Shown here: positions 1 to 14,452 of the stretch, in pieces | Layout of the letters: every line of letters starts with the position of its first letter | How positions within the stretch are numbered: position 1 is the stretch's first letter | DNA from: Parietaria judaica | Taxonomy: Eukaryota > Streptophyta > Magnoliopsida > Rosales > Urticaceae | Direction of reading: 5' to 3' | DNA: 64,000 bases | NCBI GenBank assembly: GCA_954871525.1 | Contig: OX940864.1 | Span: 13,944,001-14,008,000 of the forward strand | Notes under the pieces: model-generated | The model's database searches: none | The model's input: only the letters and a program-made list of their open reading frames with translations | What the model was told of the DNA's origin: nothing | Translations under genes and position numbers: made by a program

Positions 1-936
1 TCAATGGCGGAACTATGATTCATATCTTTCGAGGCGGACAAATAATGAGGATAAAAATTAAAAAAAAAACAAAGAAAATATAGGGGTAAGAATATAAAAT
101 TTCGTTAAAAAATTGAAAAAGATGAAATTTGAGAGGCACAATCACTATTACAAATAGTTGATCACACAACACACTTTCAACAACATTTCAATGAAACGTG
201 CTGGAAAGTTTTACAAGCCGCGACACTAATTATCGACGCCTCGGCGTAACACATTCCACAACGTCTTACAAGCGTTGTTTTAATTTAATTAAAAAATAAT
301 ATTTTTTTTTACCGGTGCTGCGGCTAAAATTTATCATGCCACGGCAAGACATCATTAGACAACGTCCTAGAAACGTTGTTTAAATATTTTTTTAAACAAT
401 ATTTCTTTTTAATTGTGCCGCGGCAAGACGTTCTCAGACTAATAATTTTTTGTAAAATATTTTTTTTTGTTGGTGCCGCGGCGGGGTTTTATGTAGACGT
501 GGCACCGAGGCGTGACTAAATTTTTTACTTAGAAAATTATTTGTCCTCATGTCGTCATTCAAATCTTTTTTGCCATAAACTTCCCAAATCCCTAAATCGA
601 CTTATTAGTACCATCATATTTGTTAAGGTTGGTATATTTTGATGATATTTATTTGTTAAATTTGGTTAGATAATCTTTGTATAATTTGATTTCAGATTTC
701 TTTGTTAAGGTTAATGTACAACTATATATGTGTTGAATGGAGCATTTTTATAATTCAATGAAATTTTATAAAAAATAATTTTTGGACAATTTTTTTTTTT
801 TAATTTCAACAACACTTCTGAAACATTTTGGAAAGTACGAAGCCGAGGCATGCTATAATCTTGCCGCGGCGAGACGTGATTCTCAACAACGTTTCAGAAC
901 TGTTCTCAAATCTATGCTCACAAACTACCACTAGTG
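1..936 (-). mobile_element. Possible CACTA-type transposon end with subterminal repeats
   Basis: No gene is visible. Short GC-rich motifs around GCCGCGGCAAGAC recur near 340, 417, 475 and 864, separated by AT-rich DNA with copies of an ACGTT...AACGTT motif. The stretch stops near 936, where the minus strand begins CACTAGTGG. A CACTA start followed by repeated subterminal motifs is typical of CACTA elements. I see no transposase, and the other end would lie outside the window, so this is a weak call. Confidence 0.3.
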
Positions 937-3200
937 TATCAACCACATTTCAAAACAGTCCTCAAATGTTTCAAGGACTGTTGTAAAGAGTCCTCAAATC
1001 ACATATTTAGACTAGCGAAGGGCCATTTTGGCTATTGGACGGTTCCGTCGCAGAGCTGATTTCTAGATGTTTTTTGCAGCAGCAACAAAAAAAAAAAAAA
1101 AAAGGCGAGCGTTGTTAAACTTAATGAAAATCTTCTTGAATTTACAAATATATATTGATAAAACATGTAAAATTCTAAAGAATGCATAAGATGGTCATTT
1201 TGTCTTAAGAATCAAACATTTCTAGACCTAATCAATGTGGCTCAATCAAAATAACTAAACTGAAATCTTGTTTCAAGTCCAATAGCTCTAATAGATCTTT
1301 AAAAAATACTTATGCTCACGATCAGTGTGATATATTTTTATACTCTAATGGCCCCTTCGATCGAAAGGCACATGCAGTTAATATTGCTCGGGTTAATTGG
1401 ATTGGGTTCTTGGAATTATTATTTTTCGCACACCCCTAGCTCTAATAGTTCATTCGAAAAATAATTATGCTAAAGACCCGTCTTATATAATTTTGTTTTC
1501 AAACGGTCCCTGAAAGTCAGGTTTGATAGAAATTTTAATTATTATGTTTTAAATAGTAATTATATTTTGCATTTTGGGATAATTTTTTTTATATAATTTT
1601 TTTTTTATAGAATTATCACCTTATATTTCTGAATCGTTATAAAAAATGCATTACTCGTGTTTAGATTAATTATTTTTGTATGTTATTTATTAGATCGTGA
1701 GAAGATTGATTGATTCTCTGTTTTATACTAATGTAGTCCGAACAATAACGAAATCGATGATGGAACAAGGTTAAAGCTCAATTTTTCTTAATTATTCAAC
1801 GACTAAACTAAAAAATGCTTCACGTAAAATTATATAGCCAATGACCATTAAATTATGTTGCCTAAAATAACACGCTATGATTATAACAATAAATAATTAA
1901 ATAAATAAATGGTCACGATCTTAACAATTAAACCATGATTATAGGACATACGAATTGCCATAATTTCATCAACAAATTTCCATGATCCATGCTCCATCAA
2001 ATACCCCCTTATATAACTTAGGCTAATTCATAGTCATACCTCTTGATCTATTTTTTTTTTTTTTTGGAAACTTCGAGAGATAACTCTTTTCTCTTTTGCT
2101 GAATAGCAAGAAGGCCAAAAATTATTATGGAGAGTGCGAAAGCATTAGAAAAAAGGAAGAAGAAGAAGACGAGTGGAATGTAATTAGGTACATAATATTA
2201 AGGAAACAAAACCAAGAATCAGTGGAAATTTTTTTGTCATGTAGAAACTCGAAACTCGAAACTGGTAAATAAATAATAATTCATAGGCACTATCAAATAT
2301 AATAAACCTAGTTTTTTTTTTTAATATAATAAACATAGTGAGTTCCCTTAATATCCACTACTTCAAGCTCTATTTTTGAAAACCAATCATAAGAATAATA
2401 GATCAATTTTTGAGAAACAATAATAATTATATCCTACCTACTTTATAAAGTCCAAAGTACATGACCAATCTATTAATCAATTATAACATATTTATGTGCG
2501 CTCGCAATTTTGGACCTTCTTTTTCATGTCCTAATCTCAATTATTCGGTACGGTATTACATCGGAAATCACTAACTCGTGAATTATAATTTATGTTCCAA
2601 CTTTTTAGATAATAATCCACTAAAAAAGCAAAAGAAAAACTAGCTTTAGAGACATAATTATTATTCATGGTAATCATATATATAAGTACTTAAAGAAGAA
2701 GAAAAAAGTTATCTTGAGTCATAATCACAATGGCATTACCGTAAGTCAAAAGCGAAGATATGCGGTGTAATATGATTCGCACAAGTTGAATTTTTTAGTA
2801 GGTTTTCCTGTTAAAAACACGCTAAGAATGGTAGTGGCAAAAGTATTGGTTCTCTCTCTTATATTGCCAGCTTAGCTTAATAATAATGTATAATAATAGT
2901 CAACTAATTGTAAAGTTAATTACCAAGGTCATATATGTAGTTGCACTCAACGCGTTTTGCTTGATGATTAGTAACAAAACTACGTATGTATTTCTTCACT
3001 TTGGAGACAGATCATGATATATGAAAAATATATATATGTGTAAAATTTATAATATAGTAATTAAACTATATATGTGTTTGGATTATATAGAGTACTTGAT
3101 TGTACTTGGCCACTCGATGAGTTCCAACGAGGCAAATCTTATTATACTATAATAAACACTAGTTGACGGCACCGCGCCGCGGTGCGGTGGCGATCAATTA
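937..3200. other. Intergenic DNA, no gene seen
   Basis: AT-rich sequence with long A and T runs. There is no reading frame with recognisable protein similarity, and no tRNA or rRNA was recognised. A short GC-rich patch near 3165-3192 comes just before the tandem repeat that follows. Confidence 0.6.
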
Positions 3201-3666
3201 TCGATTATAAATATAGATTTTCTTAGAATTTATTAATTTTATCGTGTCTTATTCAATAATTTATCATAAATGATAAAATATATTGTTGAATTTAGTTAAA
3301 ATATATAACAATTTTATTACTTAGATGCTAAATTATAATTAAAAGATAACATCCAAATTAAATTCAACAATCGTTATTTCGGAAAAATCATATATACAGT
3401 TGACTAAAAAAAAAACCATGAATGATTTAAAAGATAACATATCGATTATAAATATAGATTTTCTTAGAATTTATTAATTTTATCGTGTCTTATTCAATAA
3501 TTTATCATAAATGATAAAATATATTGTTGAATTTAGTTAAAATATATAACAATTTTATTACTTAGATGCTAAATTATAATTAAAAGATAACATCCAAATT
3601 AAATTCAACAATCGTTATTTCGGAAAAATCATATATACAGTTGACTAAAAAAAAACCATGAATGAG
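3201..3666. repeat. Tandem duplication, unit about 241 bp
   Basis: The block starting TCGATTATAAATATAGATTT at 3201 is repeated almost exactly from 3442. Each copy ends in the same A-run and CCATGAATGA. The two copies are nearly identical, differing only by about one base in the A-run, so the duplication is recent. No coding capacity is seen. Confidence 0.9.
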
Positions 3667-7166
<3,500 letters not shown>

Positions 7167-7174
7167 GAAACTAG

Positions 7175-8063
7175 TAGGGCTGTGCATAAAACCCGCAAAT
7201 GCGGGTTTTAAACCGAAACCGGACCGAATCCGATTTTAAAAAACCGAAACCGAATTAAAACCGGGTTAAACCGAAACCGGAGTTTAAAAAACCCGCAACC
7301 GGATTAAGCCGGTTCCGGGTTCCGGGTTTTGAGTTATAAAACCCGAAACCCGGTTAGTAGGTTACTAAAACCCGGATTTTTAAATAATATAAATAAATAA
7401 TTTATTTGTATAGTATTTATAAAATGGTATGAAACGACATTGAGAAGTATACTATACTTCCTCAAACTGTAAAACGACATCATTGACTTTAAAGTTAGGG
7501 TTATTCTTCTTTCTCTCCCTTTTCATTTCAACCCAGCCCTCGCCGTCTCGCTGTCTTGCCTCTGTCCTTTCTCCAGCCTATTTCCCTATCCTCGACTCAG
7601 CGGCTAGACTCTCCTCGACTCGGCGCCTCTCGCCTCTCGCTTCCCTCTCCTCGACTGAGCGAGCTCGTGTTTAGCCTTCCTCCTTCATTCTTGTGAAATC
7701 TGTTGTTAATCTGTGATAGCTTTCGTTTTGATACATTACTATTTTTTCGATTGGATTGTTTTTATTGTGATTCTTGTTGGATTATGTTAAACAAGTTCTT
7801 AAAGTTTTTATTGTGATTTTGTTTGTTGGATTGTAGTTTATCAGGTTCAATATTAGATCTTAATTTATGTTTTGTAATTTTTTATTTTTTTTTTCAATTA
7901 AAATTCGGGTTTTCAAATAAAATCCGGGTAAAAACCCGAACCCGAATTTCCGGGTTTTGCCTTTTAAAATCCGGTTTCGGGTTTTGAAAATGAAAACCCG
8001 AAAATCCGGGTTCGGGTTTCGGGTTTAGAAAAAAACCGGGTTTTACACCCGGTTTCAGCCCTA
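7175..8063. mobile_element. Non-autonomous hAT element (889 bp)
   Basis: The ends are TAGGGCTG (7175-7182) and CAGCCCTA (8056-8063), an 8-bp inverted repeat. They are flanked by a perfect 8-bp direct repeat GAAACTAG at 7167-7174 and 8064-8071, the target-site size of hAT transposons. Dense ACCCG/CGGGT and ACCGG motifs fill about 200 bp at the left end and about 160 bp at the right end as subterminal repeats. The core (about 7480-7680) is C/T-rich with one short open frame lacking recognisable similarity; it could be captured host 5' sequence. No transposase is present. Confidence 0.9.
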
Positions 8064-8071
8064 GAAACTAG

Positions 8072-8988
8072 ACACATGAACAAACTATTCATTTCCTATC
8101 AACAAGTGTACTATTATAATTATATGCAAAATCTTCATAACCAAACTGAAGTTTCTAATCAACACGGTGCCAAATGCTTGTGCGTGTCACTATAGAGCAA
8201 AATACGTCTCAAGCTAGAGGTTTGTTTTATTTTATTTTATTTTACTTGGCACGATTGTGAAGGTTCTCATGTAAATCAAGCCACGGGCTACACAAGTAGC
8301 TTAGCTTCATCACGATTCCACTACCAGTGTTTCTCATAAACCAAAGTAAAGCAAATAAATTAGTACACAAATTTAGTAATAATTTAAACAAAAAGTTGAG
8401 TTTGTGCTGTTTTCAAGAAATAGAGAGCATATTCTGTCACATTAAAAAATGCTTAACACGCTGACTTTCAAAACCAAACAATTTAGGGCTGTTTAAAAGT
8501 TTATTGGATACAGTGCATGTCTCACACAAACTTTATAATATAAAGTGACCACTGTCACAAATAGTTCAAGAGAATTCATTTGGCTTTACCCTTGTATTTT
8601 TATTTTATTTTTTATGTTCATTCTTTGAAAAATCATTAAAATCTATGGCAATCCCCAAAACTATTTTCATGGAAATATTTGAGTATTGCTGTAAAAGTAA
8701 GAGGATTCTAGAACTTAATTGGTATTGTAAATGTGAATATAAAATTAGAAACTCTTTATTATTTCATATAGTGGGATTCAAACTATTGCTTTTTTCTAGC
8801 GTATAATATTGAAAATATGCTAAACTAAGATCCAAGCCAAAAAATAAACAAATAAAAAGAAGCGCTTAGTCAGCCACACTTGAAAAAGAATTCTCTTTTC
8901 AGGGCAAGATCTTTGTCCTCTTTGTCCTACAACGAGACACCAAAACATGCAACCGATAAAATATACGATTGCAATTTCTCCCTCTCTC
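8072..8988. other. Upstream region of the ALMT-like gene
   Basis: AT-rich sequence without a recognisable gene. It contains a short TTTTA run near 8227. The last 200 bp probably include the promoter of the gene that starts at 9124. Confidence 0.5.
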
Positions 8989-8996
8989 TATAAATA
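8989..8996 (+). promoter_or_regulatory. TATA box of the ALMT-like gene
   Basis: A TATAAATA motif lies after a C/T-rich stretch and 128 bp upstream of the ATG at 9124. That spacing suits a plant core promoter with a 5' UTR of about 95-100 bases, which includes a GAGAGAGAG run at 9011. Confidence 0.7.
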
Positions 8997-9123
8997 GCCC
9001 GTTTCCAAGTGAGAGAGAGAGTACACTAAGCAAAGGCCATTTTCCTCCTCAACCATTCATTCTCCAACTCCAAGTTATAACTTCAAGTGAAAGGAAAAGA
9101 CTATCTATATTATAGCTATCACT

Positions 9124-11430
9124 ATGACGGTTGAGTCCACGAATTCTCAAGAGACCTCGTCCGGGGTTTTGGCGAGGCTCAAGGGCAGTATCGTCAATGT
9201 TGGACGGACCACAAGAAAGCTCGGGAAAGATGACCCGAGAAGAGTGATTCACTCGCTGAAAGTGGGACTCGCTCTCACATTGGTGTCACTGTTATACTAT
9301 TTGAGGCCTCTCTATGACGGCTTTGGGGTGGCAGGAATGTGGGCCGTTCTGACTGTCGTCGTGGTTTTCGAGTTTAGTGTTGGTAAGTTATCACAAACCA
9401 TGCATGCAATATTGTCATTCATAGCTATATGCGTAACATGAATTACATGCATGGTGTTGCTCAAAATTGTACGTAAAATCTCATGTATATCTATCTGTTT
9501 TTCACTCATCTTTACAGGAGCAACTCTTGGGAAAGGCCTGAATAGAGGCCTTGCGACACTGTTGGCCGGGGCGTTAGGCGTCGGAGCTCTGCACTTGTCA
9601 AGCCTTTTTGGAAAACAAGCAGAACCTATTGTCCTTGGCGTCCTTGTTTTTCTTCTAGGTATGTCATAATATATCGAACCTGTATAAATATTTATGTATG
9701 TAGCGGCGGAACTTGGTATCAATACGAAAAAACTGAAAATTTGGTGCACCCATTTGAGAAATATGTCGACTTAATTGATAATGCGTATTCTATATATACA
9801 TGGACGGAGCTATAGTAAAAAAAATTATGTAAGTGATATACAATACAAAAAATAAATAAAATTGAAACGAGAATTATAATAGAATTGAACCTAGCTAGGG
9901 CAAACGAAATGATATTAACTATTATCAAAATTTGTATATTTAAATATCAGGTGAAGCACGTGTATACACTCGCCCCTTTATAGCCCGCCACTAAATATAT
10001 ATGTGTCATATATTCATGTTTATGGAGCTTTAACTTTTTTCTTCTTTTATTTTTGTAGCTGGAGCAGCCACATTTGCAAGATTCTTCCCGAGGATCAAAG
10101 CAAGATACGACTATGGAATGTTGATATTCATATTGACATTCAGCATGATTTCAGTCTCGGGATATCGAGTCGATGAGCTTTTTGAAATGGCGCATCAAAG
10201 GCTCGCCACGATCCTAATCGGAGGCGCGACGTGCATATTCGTGTCCATATGTGTGTGCCCAGTTTGGGCTGGCCAAGATCTTCACAACTTGATTGCCTTA
10301 AACATAGACAAACTTGCAAATTTCCTAGAAGGTATATATATATAGCTCGATACAATATAATATATATATATATATATAAATCGTCCAATATTATAGAAGG
10401 GTTCTAAGAGTGAATTGATTTTCAGGGTTTGGAGAAGAGTATTTCCAAGATGTTCAAGAGATTGAAGAAGACTCATGCAGTGTCAAAGCCTCTAAAGAAG
10501 ACAAGTCGTTTCTTAAGAGCTACAAAAGTGTCCTCAACACAAAAGCGAATGAAGAAACTTTGGTGAGCAATATATAAAGTGTAATATATATATATATATA
10601 TATAGAATATATACGAACCTGAAAACTGAGCATAAATTTTCTTCTATATAGGCAAATTTCGCAAAGTGGGAACCAGGACACGGCCGGTTTCTCTTCCGCC
10701 ACCCGTGGAAGCAATATCTCAAAGTCGGAGGCCTCGTCCGGCAATGCGCCTACCAGATTGAAGCTATGAGCACTTATTTGAGCTCTGAAACTCAGGTGTG
10801 AATCATATTCATTCTAAGTGCCATTTGTACTTAAATGTTCTTCACTAATATGATCGGTTATCAACATAATTACGTGTAATTCTTTTTCAGGCCCCAGAAG
10901 ATTTTCTGGGAGTAATCCGAGAATCATGCAAGAAGATGAGTTCCGAATCGGGCAAGGCCTTGAAAGCATTGGCCACGGCGATGAAGGCGATGAAACATCC
11001 TGATGAGTCTGCCAATCAACACGTAGAGACTGCCAAGAGCGCAGTCAAAGACCTGAAAGCAGCGCTTGAGGCTGCGTCAGCGGAGGACTCCGACCTACTA
11101 GCGATCGTGTCGGCCGCCGCTGTCGCGTTCATACTGACCGAAATTGTCGAGCGTCTTGAGGATATTTCTCAATCAGTCCATGAGCTCTCACAGATGGCTC
11201 GTTTCAAGAAAGTCGAGTCCAAAAAGTCGCAGGAGAGCGGTGCAAAAGCCGGACATTCCTCGTCGTTGCTTCACCGGGGAATTGTAAAACCGGTGTTCGA
11301 CAGCGAAATTGGTGCTGAGGATCAAAATGACCATGTTGTAATTACAGTGCTCAATGAAATAAGTACCGATCGTTGCCCGGAAATTGCTCATGCTCAAGCG
11401 CCGAAACCTAGAGAGGCATTAGTAGTGTGA
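9124..11430 (+). CDS. Aluminium-activated malate transporter (ALMT) family anion channel
   Basis: Six exons: 9124-9382, 9518-9658, 10059-10331, 10426-10562, 10652-10795 and 10891-11430. Together they encode 497 aa, within the usual ALMT range, and all introns are GT-AG with frame kept. ALMT proteins are membrane channels for malate and other anions in the plasma membrane or tonoplast. They act in root aluminium tolerance, guard-cell function or vacuolar anion storage. The N-terminal half holds hydrophobic segments from about residue 45 ([20 protein letters not shown]) to about 210, as in the family's multi-helix channel domain. The family-typical Trp-Glu-Pro motif appears as WEPGHGRF early in exon 5. 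The C-terminal half is a soluble helical tail rich in Lys, Ala and Glu. The start is the first ATG downstream of the TATA box and gives a typical family N-terminus. Which ALMT clade it belongs to, and its ion preference, cannot be told by eye. Confidence 0.93.
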
Positions 11431-11876
11431 ATATTTATTATAGTATATTAAACACATATAGACTAGTGAAGAAAAAAAAAAACTCAACTTCATTACTCGT
11501 TGAGTACGACCATTGATTACTTTAATTTGATCATTGAATTAAATCCGAGTTAGGATTTAGTGAGTTTGTTATTAACATAAGGGAATATTTTTTAACATCA
11601 TTCCCTTTTCTATTTCTTTCATTGTACTTCGAGTTTAATTAGAAGATTTCTAATAAGGTTTTTTATATGTTTTTTTTATGGTATCTTAATAAAATTTCCT
11701 TTGATATTGATCATTTATATGATACCACTATTACTATTGCTTTTGCTTTCGGTTTGTTTTATTTAACTTTTTGCAAAGGAAGAAAAAGAAAAGCAAGTGG
11801 GAATCAAATTAACAAGTAATATATTAATTTACTCTTTTTTCTTTAACAAAGTACCCAGCAGAACCTCTGTAAATTA

Positions 11877-13265
11877 GAGAAATTGCTCCAAATAGCCAAA
11901 CTGAAACATAGGATTAGCAAAATAGTTAAACTTTGGTTAATTTTGTAAACTAGCCAATTAAAATGAGGTGGCATTTTAATAACATTTGTTATCCCTGTAA
12001 TACCCTTTAATTAATCATTTTAATTATAATTTTCGTAATTAATTAAAAAGGAAATTAAATTTTCAGCACAAATCAAGTTGTAACTAATTGTGCACAAATT
12101 TTGGAATTAATTACAAAATTTGAATAATTTTCATCGATCTTCTCTCTCTCTCATCACCTTCTCGCCGCTGCCAATATGCAGGCCTGCTATGGCGGCGGTC
12201 TCGCCGGAAACAGCCTCGCTCCGAACCACCATGCCACAATCGCCGCCAAACAACGCCAAGCCACCCACTTTCTTCTTGACTCAACTCAAACCCTTCAAAC
12301 CCAACCAAATCCTCTTCCGAACCAGAGCCTCGCCGCCGTCTCACGCTGGCTCCGTCGCCGAAACCACCGGTACTGTATTTCTCCGACCCAACTAGTTTTA
12401 TTCCCGTGACAAAGTTGTGTGCTTTGGTGTGTTCTGAGTGTTTTTTTTTTTTTTTTTATGTTGGTGTTTTGTATTAATGGCAGGTAATGGATTGAGCTTT
12501 GTGGACCACGGGCTCGGCGAGGCCGATCCTGATGTTTCGGCGATCGTGGACAAGGAGAAACAGAGGTAGTTCCGGAGCCTCGAGCTCATCGCGTTAATTT
12601 CACGTGCCGTGCGGTTATGGAGACCGTCGGGTCGTGCCTCACCAACAAGTACTCCGAGGGGTTGCGCGCTCGGAAACACCGAGGCCACGGCGATCGACGG
12701 CGAAGCTTCGGCGGTCTTAAGGGAGAGAGAGAGAGATTATTTTTTGTATTTAAAATATTTGATTATTGTATTTAAATTTTAATATGAATAATATTTTTTA
12801 TTGTTAATTTACATTGATTCGTTGTTAATTTACGTTGATTCGTTGTTGATTTACGTTAATTCGTTGTTGGTTTACGTTAATTCTCGTCTTTAATTTGTTG
12901 ATATTAAAAAACGAAAATACTATCCTAATTAATAGCAAAAGATGTTACAAACAAAGATTTATTCTCACCCATTTCGAGCTTCCTCATTAAACGTGGATTA
13001 ATGCTACGTGATTTCCATTTTTTTTTCTTTTTTTTTAATTAAATTTAAAAATGATCAGTTAGCTTGATTTGTGCTGATTAGTTTAATTTCCATTTTAATT
13101 CATTACGAAAATAATAATAATAAATGATTAATTAAAGGGTATTCCAGGAATAAAAATTGTTATAAATATGCCACCTCATGTTAATTGGGTAGTTTACAAA
13201 ATTAACCAAAGTTTGGCTATTTTACTAAACAAACATTTAAGTTTGGCTATTACCCTAAAGAGCCC
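11877..13265. mobile_element. Pack-MULE (Mutator-like element with captured gene DNA)
   Basis: Long inverted repeats of about 135 bp lie at the two ends. The left has AATAGCCAAACTG...TTGGTTAATTTTGTAAACT...ATGAGGTGGCAT, and the right repeats it in reverse from 13265 back to about 13130. The flanks are TGTAAATTA (11868-11876) and TATAAATTA (13266-13274), a 9-bp target duplication with one mismatch, as expected of Mutator-like elements. A related terminal sequence occurs at 63010. There is no MULE transposase. The interior carries a fragment of a host gene (see 12176). Confidence 0.85.
12176..12720 (+). pseudogene. Captured fragment of a plastid-type serine hydroxymethyltransferase gene
   Basis: The fragment starts ATG with Met-Gln-Ala-Cys-Tyr-Gly-Gly, like the plastid-targeted SHMT (SHM3 type) N-terminus. 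A transit-peptide-like Ser/Thr/Pro region in another frame ends near 12370. After an intron-like gap with a T-run (about 12370-12483) comes DHGLGEADPDVSAIVDKEKQ and then, across frame changes, pieces matching FRSLELIA, a RAV-MET segment and GSCLTNKYSEGL. These are the conserved first blocks of SHMT, which converts serine and tetrahydrofolate to glycine and methylene-THF. Two or more frameshifts, an in-frame stop just after DKEKQR, and the loss of everything beyond the first blocks make it non-functional. It lies wholly inside the Pack-MULE and keeps an intron-like gap, so it was captured as DNA. Confidence 0.8.
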
Positions 13266-14394
13266 TATAAATTAATACTGTTAGGACCAGCAAAAAATAT
13301 TTTCTTATCGGATTATTAATAAAAATATAAATTATTAATTTATACATTAATGAAAAATTATTAATCAACTATAATTATATAAACATCTTTACTAACAAAA
13401 AATTATTTCAATTTATTATATCGATAATATTAAAGTATCAATATTAAGAATATTAGGCGAGACTATTATGATTTAAAATTAGACTATCAATGTCAGAAAT
13501 ATTAAAGTGCCCGATGATATTAAAGAGGAATAACAGTAGCTTCTTAGAGTAGTGATAATTAAAGTTATAATATTATTGTAGAATCATATTTTAAGAAGAC
13601 TACATGATGTAATGTTATCTTTTTATTTAATTTGATTTCATAGTTATTTATGTTATACTTTATTTCTAGTGATTTTATAATTATTTATGTTGACTTATTA
13701 ATTTATATATCACTTGAGACCTATATACTTTTTTAAAAAATATTATCTTATAAATTTAACGAATTATTAATTTAGCTAGTTAGGCCCGAGTCGGGACCGG
13801 AAAAAAATATTATTTAATCGCGACTATTAATTTATCGAGTATTAATTTATAGAGGTTCTATTGTACTCCTTCTCAATTTAGATTATTATTGTTATAAATA
13901 ATCAAGACAAGAGAAGAAGATTTGGCTTTGTCGTTCAGTAATTAATATTGCATTCCAGTTGTAAACCTTATAGTGTCGTAATGTTTAATTAACCTCAGGA
14001 TATAAGTGGAACCCTAGGGCTGATTAAAAAATTGATTATAAAAAAGAAAAAGAAAATAAACATATGTCAACATCTGAAAAAGACTACTAGGGCAAGAACC
14101 AACATATGGAAAAGTGTTTTATTTAAGTATGTATACTTTCATGGAACCTTCTCGAATAAATTATAAATACAGAGTCATTTGTATAATATTGTAATAAATA
14201 TTGGCAAAAAAGATTGATAAAATTCTTCATCCGTAGCACATCTACTTAGCTATAAGTATGATGCTTAAGCTTATGTAGCACTAATGACGTTGTAAATTTA
14301 GACGAATCTTTCATTTAATTATACATAAATACCTAAATTGACATATTGTCTTTAGCTATCACACACACATGATCACTAACACTACACACAGACA

Positions 14395-14451
<57 letters not shown>

Positions 14452-14452
14452 T
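14395..14452. repeat. (AT)n microsatellite
   Basis: About 58 bases of alternating A and T with single G interruptions. Confidence 0.95.

Larger units (their letters stand above)
11852..13865. mobile_element. Mariner-like element interrupted by a Pack-MULE
   Basis: The left end (from 11852) reads TAC...AGAACCTCTGTAAATTA. The right end is its inverse, ...TTTATAGAGGTTCTATTGTA, finishing near 13865. The AGAACCTCTATAAATTAATA terminus is a common plant Tc1/mariner-type inverted repeat. The two halves are separated by the inserted element at 11877-13265. The remaining internal 600 bp (13266-13840) is AT-rich and carries no transposase that I can recognise. Confidence 0.65.
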
